Of a stretch of DNA of 64,000 nucleotides, positions 24,201 to 31,949 are shown piece after piece. Numbering within the stretch: position 1 is the first letter of the stretch; every line of letters begins with the position of its first letter. The position numbers and the translations under genes are program-made. The notes beneath the pieces were generated by a model. It saw nothing but the letters and a program-made list of their open reading frames with translations. It had not been told where the DNA came from and made no database searches. Source of the DNA: a virus; the IMG/VR virus record IMGVR_UViG_3300009314_000004, positions 1 through 64,000 of that record; one strand, given 5' to 3'.

Positions 24201-26811
24201 CGGCGTCGTCGTATAGCGGGTACCCGGAGGCGGCCGTGTAGAACAACGGGTCGGGAACAGCAGCGGCCAGGGAGGCCTTCATGTCCGACACTGCCGAGTC
24301 CCAGGTAACCAAGCGTCCATGCCGCCCACCAAGGAAGGCACCGTGGAACAGGTCCCCGGGAGTCGTGTCGTCCTCGTAGAAGGGCAGCCCCAACATGAGA
24401 GTGTCCGACTCTCCTCGAGTGTCGTCGTGGACGCTGTCGGCGTAGTGCCGTAACGTCATCACCGGCGCCAAGGCGTAGCTCCACCACCCGGTGAAGCTCT
24501 GCCAGGGGCGAATGGTGACGTCAGCGTAGTCCTTGTTATCCTCCTGGAAGATGAGGTTGTCCTGCTCCTGCCCGAAGTCCGCCCCCTCCCAACTGATCCG
24601 GGCGATGCGGGTGAAGTCGTCAGCAGTGGGCCCAGTGGGTGGGCTGGCCGGGTCGTAGATGCGGGCGTGGAGGAAGTCGACAATTGGCGTCCCCACCCCT
24701 GCAGTATGCCCACTCCACCCCAAGAAGGCTGCTGCAGCATTGTCCGGGTGGTACTGCACACCCCCGGAATTGGCGTCCAGCGGCGGCGCGGAGAAAGTAT
24801 GGTAGGCCTGGTGGCCATAGTTACCGGCCGTTATCAATTCCGCCGGAGGAGTCCCCACTGTGTATAGAGGCTGGAAGACAACCAGGGTGTACCCGGTGTC
24901 CCAGTCCTGCACGTCCGTCTGGAAGTAGACGTCCAAAGACTCAGCAGCGCCGCCCGGTCCCCAATCACGGAGCTGCACGTAACCAATCTGGTAGTCGTCG
25001 GAGCCGGTCCGTTTCATCAACACGACGGAACCTCGACCATCGTGAGCGTTGTCCCTGAGCGCCAGGGGGAACAATTCCCCCGCAAGACCTCGGCTCAACA
25101 GCGCCCGTCGAGCGGCCATTACGGTCATATCCAAGCTGGACGTGACCTCGCCCACAAAGATGGCTGACAAGTAGGTAAGCGGGGCGTACCCGGTTGCCGG
25201 CGCCAGAGAGTAGCCGAGGGGGGTGTTCTCTTGCAGCAGCTCGCCCAGGTTGGGGACGTTACCGTCACCCGTGTCCCGGGCGTAGATGCGAAGCATGGTC
25301 CGGTTGACGTCGCCGGTATCTTCGGCTGCCCCCTCTTCCGTGTACAGTTCTACTGCGCCCCCGTCGATGTGGATAACCCGCCCCTTCCCGGGCGTACCGG
25401 TAGTAGGCTGCTCGTACGAAGCGCCAAAGGGATAATCCCGTTCCGGGTCCATACGGTAGATCCCGTCAAGGTCGGCAGTGTTGAGGCGTCGGTGAATACT
25501 CTCGATGCTGTCCGAAGGCGGGTACCTCCAATCGTACTCCTGGAGGTCTGCCACCCCCCACCCAGTGGTGAAGCCCTTGAGCTCCTTGATATGGCGCACA
25601 ACTTGGGAGTCGGTGAGCACGGTGAGTTGGTCAGCGCCGAACAGAGTGATGGACTTGTCCAGTAGGCGGGTCAGGTCCATCACCCGCACCCCTGCGCCGA
25701 TGATTTGACCGTTGGTCACTGGGTTGACTGGGAAGTTGTCAGTCAAGGTGACCATGGGGTTGACGGCGCACTTCCCCAGGGTGCGGAATTGGATGGTCCC
25801 CAAGTTGGTGTCGTTCTCCACCATGACCGTGGGGGCCGCCTCCTTCCAAGCGTTTTCGATGGACCACTCAGGTAAACTCCCAGCCAGGTACAGGTCAGTG
25901 GACATGAGGGCGAGAACAACGTCATTGTCGGCAACTTCCACTACCAGGTAGGTGCCGTTGTTGTTGTCTGACCCTGAAATGGTAGCGAAGATACCTGGCA
26001 TGACGTGGTTGGGGCCTTGAACTTCATAGTCATCCAAGTTGCCGCAGGTCTCGCCCCCAATCATCCCACCGGCAAAGGTGAGCTGGTTAGCGATCACCCC
26101 CGTTACGATGCCGTAGTCGTCGGTTCGCTTGTTCCATACCACCCAACCGGCGACGACTGCGTCGGCGACAAAGTCGGCGGTGGCGTCCACCAAGGTAGTG
26201 GCGCTCCCCCCCGAAGCCGTCCCGGTGACCCGCTCTTCCACTGAAGAGGGGACGGACACCCCCCACTTGAACACACCGGTGATAGCGAAGGAGTTGATGA
26301 CGTAGTCTTCAACATCTCCCCCGCCGTCGTACGCGGCAGTACCGTCCAAATGCTCAAGGTCGGAGATGAAGCAACGCACCCCCACGAACTCTCCCACTTC
26401 GGGAATGACGATCTCCGCCCCGTCCTGGTCAAGCAAGTCCATGGTCGTTTCCAGTCCTGCCTGGGTGCCGGGGATGGCGATGGGCCGATTGCTATACAGA
26501 GGCAACTCCGTAACGCCGATCCCCGCCACCACCAAGTGAGCGGCGTCGAACATGACCGTCCGCATGTAGAGGGCGGGCTCCTCCATTTGCAGGAGGATAC
26601 GCTCCGTCTGGGCGCACATGGCCACAGCAAGGCGGTTCACTACGTCTGACGTTATATCCTCCCCATCGGCGACAAGGCGAGTGCCCACCGGCTGCGCTTC
26701 GGAGGGAATCCACTTATTTCGTTCGGAATCGACATTGGCCAATACAACCGAAGGGACCGTGTTCCCGATCAGCATGGACAGGCGGACAAATTCAGCGAGG
26801 GGATCGAACAT
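21250..26811 (-). CDS. very large virion structural protein, tail fibre or baseplate candidate (1853 aa)
   Basis: The last gene of the leftward virion block. It is rich in Gly, Thr, Val and aromatic residues, with repeated beta-strand patterns and no transmembrane segment. Near residue 195-265 is a module (TTLVDATADFVADAVVAGWV, then DYGIVTGVIANQLTF) like one in the 1401-aa protein. Two similar stretches around HYADSVHDDTRGESDTLMLG and GWWSYALAP suggest ordered ectodomains. Such size, composition and terminal position fit a host-contacting fibre or baseplate-associated protein, by inference. GGAGG five bases upstream supports the start; it overlaps the previous stop by one base. Confidence 0.78.
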   Translation of the reverse strand: MFDPLAEFVRLSMLIGNTVPSVVLANVDSERNKWIPSEAQPVGTRLVADGEDITSDVVNRLAVAMCAQTERILLQMEEPALYMRTVMFDAAHLVVAGIGVTELPLYSNRPIAIPGTQAGLETTMDLLDQDGAEIVIPEVGEFVGVRCFISDLEHLDGTAAYDGGGDVEDYVINSFAITGVFKWGVSVPSSVEERVTGTASGGSATTLVDATADFVADAVVAGWVVWNKRTDDYGIVTGVIANQLTFAGGMIGGETCGNLDDYEVQGPNHVMPGIFATISGSDNNNGTYLVVEVADNDVVLALMSTDLYLAGSLPEWSIENAWKEAAPTVMVENDTNLGTIQFRTLGKCAVNPMVTLTDNFPVNPVTNGQIIGAGVRVMDLTRLLDKSITLFGADQLTVLTDSQVVRHIKELKGFTTGWGVADLQEYDWRYPPSDSIESIHRRLNTADLDGIYRMDPERDYPFGASYEQPTTGTPGKGRVIHIDGGAVELYTEEGAAEDTGDVNRTMLRIYARDTGDGNVPNLGELLQENTPLGYSLAPATGYAPLTYLSAIFVGEVTSSLDMTVMAARRALLSRGLAGELFPLALRDNAHDGRGSVVLMKRTGSDDYQIGYVQLRDWGPGGAAESLDVYFQTDVQDWDTGYTLVVFQPLYTVGTPPAELITAGNYGHQAYHTFSAPPLDANSGGVQYHPDNAAAAFLGWSGHTAGVGTPIVDFLHARIYDPASPPTGPTADDFTRIARISWEGADFGQEQDNLIFQEDNKDYADVTIRPWQSFTGWWSYALAPVMTLRHYADSVHDDTRGESDTLMLGLPFYEDDTTPGDLFHGAFLGGRHGRLVTWDSAVSDMKASLAAAVPDPLFYTAASGYPLYDDAGLFSSGVALEMTAGGGGVLLITNLTAPELTVFREGEFERHNGCVLLTITQCTDVDKIGTYHVDNIVPATGAITISRGTTLSESFTPGDEAKGYLWTHTIMNDGLIPNLAMTGYHKRSEVQNIPSPLIRFPLQRVTVVGPMSVSFTQSGDYDDLIRLMATPTEWMFFNNTRNMYSMVTSVAVVAGTITINFENIVGAQATGDEMYVIHWNYVQDATQLRRGGEYIRTADVMASGQVRTIIADLTEGVPIAGYESLGVELGSLYHWSVIGKDISTAYTYSASAPPDDRYFSVHIAALSGQVNWMNMELAAGAGLGYILHTPVAGGAVIPMLTITDTVAGAWFEWEENAAGVPHLTISSPLIFNMAAEHWLDTPLRGQDGAHRYFLSFLSSLTTPDNNAHASYYYGNAALDIRGGYDLLGALLGAYGWVVYVPVTRDWAKVMDGVTDLHFARDFPAGSIDLTKAMEEAILWPAAYMGLFSAGGSPYVPTDRGDFFLRLYTNHVHHADVGFSDSFSVVGYGHPDFWDGTIAGSHPIELGLLAAGAENTLVWPWTTGDLKANLPGSYEEDNRAAPDGARRTSYVKPLVYFANQPNFAGHGFGQFTLQPATSDGAALFMMATKEVWSYTHTSTGTSVIRLPFERPVPGSLLQNVWWEFSARDDPVNVVPPPTENLTSATFRVFIEREGFVETSPMRHIGVFGVARGLTKRSGYDDLKTEKTLVCHYPDDWAGVNPEDPALPWMYNLYDAASGSLLTAAEATWAVTDVNNPGGRDCLAGLTLPHSRLGRDAGPSYPVWFPSTTIRAVGDHIDAFWNNYEGARVVVFNLAFDPTLTSLGVIANPFAVWGNVPLGGTYPLLSLRRSQIPKGDFLYVWYDEIGTGDRKLGTFPILGEAKATYPGAGNSAVVVFDPNGVIPAVGVVSAAVPALLGSTRLKIWLESYCGVVSPDMIVWLHHAEYEAIEVSQRFSLPIPLTTSYADWYHEEDVDFP

Positions 26812-27479
26812 TAGTGCCTCCAGTACCAGAGGACCTCGAAGATGTGGTCGATGCCCTTCGGGAACGGCTCGAGGATGTTGTAGGCGATGCCTCCCGGCAC
26901 GGACAGCCCGGAGTACTCGTCAACCGATGGCGGCCGGTAGGGATTGGCCAGAGAAGTCAAAGCCAGGATCTCACTGACCTCTACTGCCCCGGTGAGGCTC
27001 AACTCCGCCTTCTGCACCACGAAACGCAAGCAGAGCTCGGTAGCGGAAGGGAAGATGTACGGGTCGCTGGCGTCCGGTTGTGGGAGGGCCTGGGTCACGT
27101 ACCTGTGGGTATACCCAGGTACGGCCGTAGCTGCTACGGGAAGGGGGGATTCCAAACCCCCTACGTTCTGATGCTCAGTATAGGCCCCGCCGTTGAGTAA
27201 TCCCCCGCTGCCGAAGGCACAGTAGCGCAGCACGTGGGGGTCCAAGGCGTCATCAATCGACCACGACCCGTCCCCCGGGTACTCAGCAAAGGGGTTGCTG
27301 CCGGTTCCCGCCACTGTAGGAATGGCCGGGTAAGAGGCAGCCCCCAAGCGGTTACGGAGGTAGGTTCTGCCCGGGAGGGTGACGATGTTGTGGCTCTCCC
27401 GTCTGGCGATGATCTTACCCCGTTCCCGGATGATTATCTTGACGTTCGATTCAACCTGTACTTCTTCTACGATTCGCAT
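26811..27479 (-). CDS. virion protein, likely tail or baseplate-associated (222 aa)
   Basis: A 222-residue protein with a basic beta-rich N-terminus (KIIIRERGKIIARRESHNIV) leading into TLPGRTYLRNRLGA, a pattern seen in small baseplate or fibre-linking proteins that attach large distal proteins. The C-terminal half is mixed beta with many aromatic residues. It lies between two giant structural genes, after a 46-nt gap with a GAGG ribosome binding site. No enzymatic motif is present; linker function is inference. Confidence 0.72.
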   Translation of the reverse strand: MRIVEEVQVESNVKIIIRERGKIIARRESHNIVTLPGRTYLRNRLGAASYPAIPTVAGTGSNPFAEYPGDGSWSIDDALDPHVLRYCAFGSGGLLNGGAYTEHQNVGGLESPLPVAATAVPGYTHRYVTQALPQPDASDPYIFPSATELCLRFVVQKAELSLTGAVEVSEILALTSLANPYRPPSVDEYSGLSVPGGIAYNILEPFPKGIDHIFEVLWYWRH

Positions 27480-27496
27480 TAGAACCTCGCTTCCTT

Positions 27497-27525
27497 AGGC
27501 TAGCGCAACAACCCCTACCAGTCAA
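27497..27525 (-). promoter_or_regulatory. weak candidate promoter in the 46-nt gap
   Basis: On the minus strand TTGACT (27525-27520), a 17-nt spacer and TAGCCT (27502-27497) give a good -35 box and a poor -10 box. It would drive the last two large structural genes. The gap is one of few in the virion block, which is the main reason to note it. Confidence 0.25.
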
Positions 27526-30500
27526 CTATACAGAAAACGCCGCCGGCCAAGTAAAGCCGTTTCCGGCGCCGTCCTCCACCCGTACGTCAACCTCCCCCGT
27601 AAGTCCGGGAGGAAGTTGGGCGGTCGCCTCCGACAACGAAACCACTACGACCAGGGGGGAGGGCGTACCATTGAAAGTCACCACCAACCCAGCCAGGTAG
27701 AAGTACCCCCACAAGGTACACACCCCCGCTGCCACGGTCGGCCGCAGGGAGATGGTTGGCCTTGGGTCTTCCAGGGAGTAAGGGTGCACCGGGTAGTTCG
27801 GGGGGATCACTGACGCCGGGTTCACAAACTGGGCATGGGCCTGCGCTGCCGCTACAACCAAGAAGCCGCCTGGAACCTCCTCCGACACTCGGTAGTCGGC
27901 GTGAACCATCGGCCCCAGGTACTTTATGTCGTCAGCGTGATGTCCCGGCATCCCCGAGGGGGGATAGAGTTGGAACTCGTCGCCCGCCGCGTTGGGAGCA
28001 AACGCCGCCGGCGGCACCGGCTCCATGTTTGCCGTAAAGACAAGGATGTCCCCAACCAAGCTCGCTACCAACCCCCAGGAGTCCTTGGTCAAGTTGTGGA
28101 CTCGCCAACCTACACCAACGTGTAGTCTGAGCAACTCTGCGGCGTCCCACACCAACCTGTCCGGGCCCCCGCCGGTAGCTGTATGCGTCATCAACTGGTC
28201 GAAGGGGAAGTCGAAGATGCTCCCGTACCCGGGAATGAAGTAGACTTCGTCCTCGTCGGCAGGGGTGCCTCCCCCGTGCATGCCGTAGGCGAAGGTTACC
28301 CCCGTACCGTCCACTGCTGTTATCCAAGCGTAGTCACCCAAGGTGATGTCCACCATGACCCACCCTTTGTGCACCCCTGCCGCCTCTACGTCCACGGAGA
28401 GGGTGGCGGCAGTAGCCGCCCCGGCCCCGACAACGCCGGCGTCCACCTGCTCCCCCACCAACCAGTGGGAGGGGTCATCGAACATGAAGGCCGTGCCCAG
28501 AATCACCGGGTGGTCGGGGTCCTCAAACGAAGTGGGCACATCCGCCACCAACTGCTGTGTGCGGAACTCAGGCCATTCAGTAGGGAGGACGTCGTCGCTC
28601 ACTTCCAGCTGGGAAACCAACACGGCGTCTTGCCAGGCGGGTTTCATTCGCCTGAGTATGGCCGCCGCCATATCTTGAGACCCCACTTCGATGGCCTTCA
28701 ACGTAGCCATGAAGGCGTGGTACTTGTCGAGATTGCCCACCAGCCCTGAGTAGGTCATCAAGAAGATAGCGTCGTCCCCGTCCAAATAGTCGCACAGCTC
28801 CGTCGTGGTCTGGAGGAGGTGATGCCTCTCGTACACGTCCCCTACCGCAAAGTCGTCAGGAGTAGACGTCTCTACGGCGTGGGTCCTGCCCCAGATGTCC
28901 AGCAAAGAGAGGAAGTCCCCGGACTTCTCCATGATTACCGAAGTTTCCACAGCGAAGGGGGAGCCGGCAATGACCCCAAGGCTACGCTCCAAGACGTCCT
29001 TCACCGGCCCGGTAACGGCACCGCTGATCAAAGCCTTGACGATGGGCACCAACGACAGCTGACTCGGGTGCTCGTCCAGGTTGGGCAGTCCTACAAAGGG
29101 CCCGTAGAGGCGGGCGGCTTCGTAATTGTAGAGCAGGGCATGCTCCGCCCACAAGTTCTTGGTCGGCAAGTTGGTGAGGCTGAACGGGGTCTGGAATACA
29201 ATGCTGGTCCCAGAGATCGTGTAGTCCTCGTTGAGGACGTAGCACAACTCCGTGAACAACAATGAGCGGCGCAGAACTGGGACTTCGAACACCCGCTCCG
29301 GCAGCGGCACCTGAGACGTCCGGTAGGCCCCAACACATTTCACTGTGGCCCCATTGAAGTACCAGGTCACGGGCGGGTAGAAGGCAAACAGGTCGCCCAC
29401 TTCCGAAACCACGCCGAGGTCGTCCTTCAACACTGCTATGTCATCGACGTAGAGGGGGCCGCTATCATCGGTGTACTGCACCCTGGCGAAGTCGCTGTTC
29501 CTGGTGACGTTGCGCACTACCCAGTCCTCAGTCACTTGGTACAAAGTGTTCAGGTTCTTGTTGGCGAAAGTGATGGCCGGCCCGTCCACTGCCGTGGCTG
29601 TTTCCGTGCCTACTACCAGGGACGTCAAGGCGTCGTAGATGGAGAAGTAGAACCACCCCCCCTCCTTGGCGAAGATACGGGACAGGGCTGTCCCCCGAGA
29701 CACCGCCGACGTCACCGGGTCGGTATAGGTCAAGTCCAACTCGAGGATGTCCCCGATAGCGAAGTCACTAAGGGAAGTGCCCAGGTTGACGTAGGAGAGG
29801 GCGTGCCACTCCAAAGGGGCGGTGACGTCCCGAAGTACCTTCCAGGGTGCTGCGTACGGCGCCGCCAGGGCGTCGCCGAGCACCAAGCTGTTAGTACTGG
29901 GGGTATCGACCTCCTTATACAGCCCCAGGGCATAGAGGTAATCCCCTGCCTCGATTTGGGCGCTGAACTGGGCGTACTTCGTAAGGAAAGCAGTGGAGGA
30001 CTCCCCCTTCTCAGTGTACCCATAGAGCCCTTCGTCTATCAAAGTCTTGGCAACGAGGGCGTCATCGCAAGTGATGGTGCCCTCGTCCACTTTGGCGATA
30101 GTTGCGATGAAGTTCGGGCTCATCACGCCGATTTTCACCCCGGCGTAGTTGGCGGGGACAGCGCAAGTCGCTCGTGGAGTGGTGACGTCGCCGTCGTTGT
30201 CGTCCAACGGGGTGAGGTCGCCCACGATAACCCCCATGGGCACGACCCACTCGGCCTCAATGGGGGTGTCCAACTCCTCGTACATTTTGAACTGCATCCA
30301 TTTGTGACGCAGGTACGTGGGCGCCCTATCCATGTGGATGTTCATGCGGTGCTGCACCGCCTGGAGCAGTTCGTTCGAGGTAAGGTGCGCCAATGCCCGC
30401 CAGGAGGCCTCCACAATGTCGCTGTTCGTCATCATGTTGAAGAAGGGCTGCGCTACCTGCTTCCTGATTGGGGAAACGTCTGGCTCAGCTCCGTACACGA

Positions 30501-31731
30501 GAGTGGCCTGGCCGACCCCCACGCCGTGGGACACGGACTCGCTCTCCATGCCCTCGGCGGAGACTATCAAGGCCGCTGAGTAGTACCCAGGCACGTCCGG
30601 AACGAAGATAGGGGACGCCTGTGTGGAGTCCACACCCCCGGATAAGTACGTCAACGCCAAGGCGTCGGGGGCGTCGTCGCCGGCGCCGCTGGGGGTCACC
30701 AGAGCAACCAGGGCGGCACTATAGTCGGCATTCAGGGAATCGGTCAAGATCCCCACCAACTCGCTGATCGTCGTGTACGTCCCGCCCCCGTCGTGGGCCA
30801 GTTGGATTTGAATGTCGCTGTCTGCGACGCTGACGACCAGGTCGGCAACCCCCACCGGCTTCGTGATGCCTACTCTGATGAGGTTCCCGCCCAATCCGGA
30901 GTCCACCGCTGTGAAAACGAGGGCGCCGTGGGTCAACGACGCCCGCGCCGACCCGGAGAGTACCGATAAGGACCCCTGCGGCGGGGAGAACGTCCAGGCG
31001 TAGGTCAAGTCCGCATCTGTAGGGTTCAAACTGCCCGAGCCGTCCAGTCGCACCAGCTCCTTCACCCGGGCACTGGTAGCCCCGGAGATAACGGCGGTGG
31101 GGGGGATGCTGGTCTCTACGGCAACGCCCATCCGCAGAGAGGAGAACCCAGACAGCAGCGGCTCTTCCTTGGTCCCGTACACGTCGAGGTACACGAAGTC
31201 CTCGGTATCCCCAATGCTGTAAGGGAACCAGGAAGCAACTTCTTCGAAGCCCCCACCAGTTTGGCGAATATAGACCTTGACCAGCTCCGCCGAGAACACT
31301 ATCCGCATAGTGAAGTTGGCGGCCATGATGGAGTCGGTAGCGGGGACCTTCTCGAAGGAGACCACCCCCTCGTTGCCCGCTGTGATCAACCCCAGCCCCT
31401 CCTGAGCCAAAAGCACCCCTCCGGACGGGCCAGAGACGTTGTAGAGCATGATGCCGACGTAGTTGGCTTTGGAGAGCACGGCCGGCAGCGCTGCCGGCAC
31501 CACCGCCATTTCCAGGGTGGCCTGGTTCCCTACGGTAATGGGAATGGTCAAGGCCGCCCGTGAACCGGCACTGGACATGAGCCAGCGACTGTTGGTATTA
31601 TCATAGTAAATCTGGGTGGGGCCGACCACTATGATCGGGTCGGAGAAGCTGTCCACGAGGGAGTTCAAAGTGTCAGGGGGACCCAATGACCAATCAAAAA
31701 GATCAAAGTTCACCGAAGTCGGATACGCCAT
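27526..31731 (-). CDS. large baseplate/tail protein with PKD-like domain (1401 aa)
   Basis: A 1401-residue structural protein. Residues about 1-205 look like a concanavalin/LamG-type beta sandwich. At about 210-260 PPTAVISGATSARVKELVRL, then DGSGSLNP and LTYAWTFSPP, form a PKD domain. Next comes a beta module (GGNLIRVGITKPVG to ALTYLSGGVDS) that also occurs in the tail sheath. Two late modules resemble the TTLVD-type unit of the 1853-aa protein. The middle is helical (NELLQAVQHRMNIHMDRAPT). The polypeptide probably sits at the baseplate periphery, perhaps binding sugars. The ribosome binding site is weak. Confidence 0.8.
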   Translation of the reverse strand: MAYPTSVNFDLFDWSLGPPDTLNSLVDSFSDPIIVVGPTQIYYDNTNSRWLMSSAGSRAALTIPITVGNQATLEMAVVPAALPAVLSKANYVGIMLYNVSGPSGGVLLAQEGLGLITAGNEGVVSFEKVPATDSIMAANFTMRIVFSAELVKVYIRQTGGGFEEVASWFPYSIGDTEDFVYLDVYGTKEEPLLSGFSSLRMGVAVETSIPPTAVISGATSARVKELVRLDGSGSLNPTDADLTYAWTFSPPQGSLSVLSGSARASLTHGALVFTAVDSGLGGNLIRVGITKPVGVADLVVSVADSDIQIQLAHDGGGTYTTISELVGILTDSLNADYSAALVALVTPSGAGDDAPDALALTYLSGGVDSTQASPIFVPDVPGYYSAALIVSAEGMESESVSHGVGVGQATLVYGAEPDVSPIRKQVAQPFFNMMTNSDIVEASWRALAHLTSNELLQAVQHRMNIHMDRAPTYLRHKWMQFKMYEELDTPIEAEWVVPMGVIVGDLTPLDDNDGDVTTPRATCAVPANYAGVKIGVMSPNFIATIAKVDEGTITCDDALVAKTLIDEGLYGYTEKGESSTAFLTKYAQFSAQIEAGDYLYALGLYKEVDTPSTNSLVLGDALAAPYAAPWKVLRDVTAPLEWHALSYVNLGTSLSDFAIGDILELDLTYTDPVTSAVSRGTALSRIFAKEGGWFYFSIYDALTSLVVGTETATAVDGPAITFANKNLNTLYQVTEDWVVRNVTRNSDFARVQYTDDSGPLYVDDIAVLKDDLGVVSEVGDLFAFYPPVTWYFNGATVKCVGAYRTSQVPLPERVFEVPVLRRSLLFTELCYVLNEDYTISGTSIVFQTPFSLTNLPTKNLWAEHALLYNYEAARLYGPFVGLPNLDEHPSQLSLVPIVKALISGAVTGPVKDVLERSLGVIAGSPFAVETSVIMEKSGDFLSLLDIWGRTHAVETSTPDDFAVGDVYERHHLLQTTTELCDYLDGDDAIFLMTYSGLVGNLDKYHAFMATLKAIEVGSQDMAAAILRRMKPAWQDAVLVSQLEVSDDVLPTEWPEFRTQQLVADVPTSFEDPDHPVILGTAFMFDDPSHWLVGEQVDAGVVGAGAATAATLSVDVEAAGVHKGWVMVDITLGDYAWITAVDGTGVTFAYGMHGGGTPADEDEVYFIPGYGSIFDFPFDQLMTHTATGGGPDRLVWDAAELLRLHVGVGWRVHNLTKDSWGLVASLVGDILVFTANMEPVPPAAFAPNAAGDEFQLYPPSGMPGHHADDIKYLGPMVHADYRVSEEVPGGFLVVAAAQAHAQFVNPASVIPPNYPVHPYSLEDPRPTISLRPTVAAGVCTLWGYFYLAGLVVTFNGTPSPLVVVVSLSEATAQLPPGLTGEVDVRVEDGAGNGFTWPAAFSV

Positions 31732-31949
31732 TGGTCACCATGCCAACATCAATAAAAGAGGAGCTCCTCGAGGGCGTCCCCAACTTGCTCACTGACGCCC
31801 CCCATATCCACACCCGCTGCTCAAAATGCGGGCGTACGGACTCCACCTACCGGTTCTCCGCCGGGGAGGTAGGTGAGCTCCTTGAAGTTGAGGTATGCCT
31901 CCACTGCGGAAACGAGAAGGGGGCTGCCCCTATGATCCCGCAAAGATAA
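31686..31949 (+). CDS. possible zinc-ribbon protein encoded opposite the virion block (87 aa)
   Basis: The only open frame filling the 198-nt gap between two leftward baseplate genes runs on the opposite strand. It encodes CSKCG and, about 27 residues later, CLHCGNEKG, a complete four-cysteine zinc ribbon, with plausible residues between. GGGGG lies about five bases before ATG 31686; ATG 31740 would give a 69-aa form. It overlaps the start of the 1401-aa gene and the end of the BaseplateJ-like gene. It would need its own promoter, which I cannot see clearly. Chance on the antisense strand is possible. Confidence 0.5.
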   Translation: MTNQKDQSSPKSDTPLVTMPTSIKEELLEGVPNLLTDAPHIHTRCSKCGRTDSTYRFSAGEVGELLEVEVCLHCGNEKGAAPMIPQR

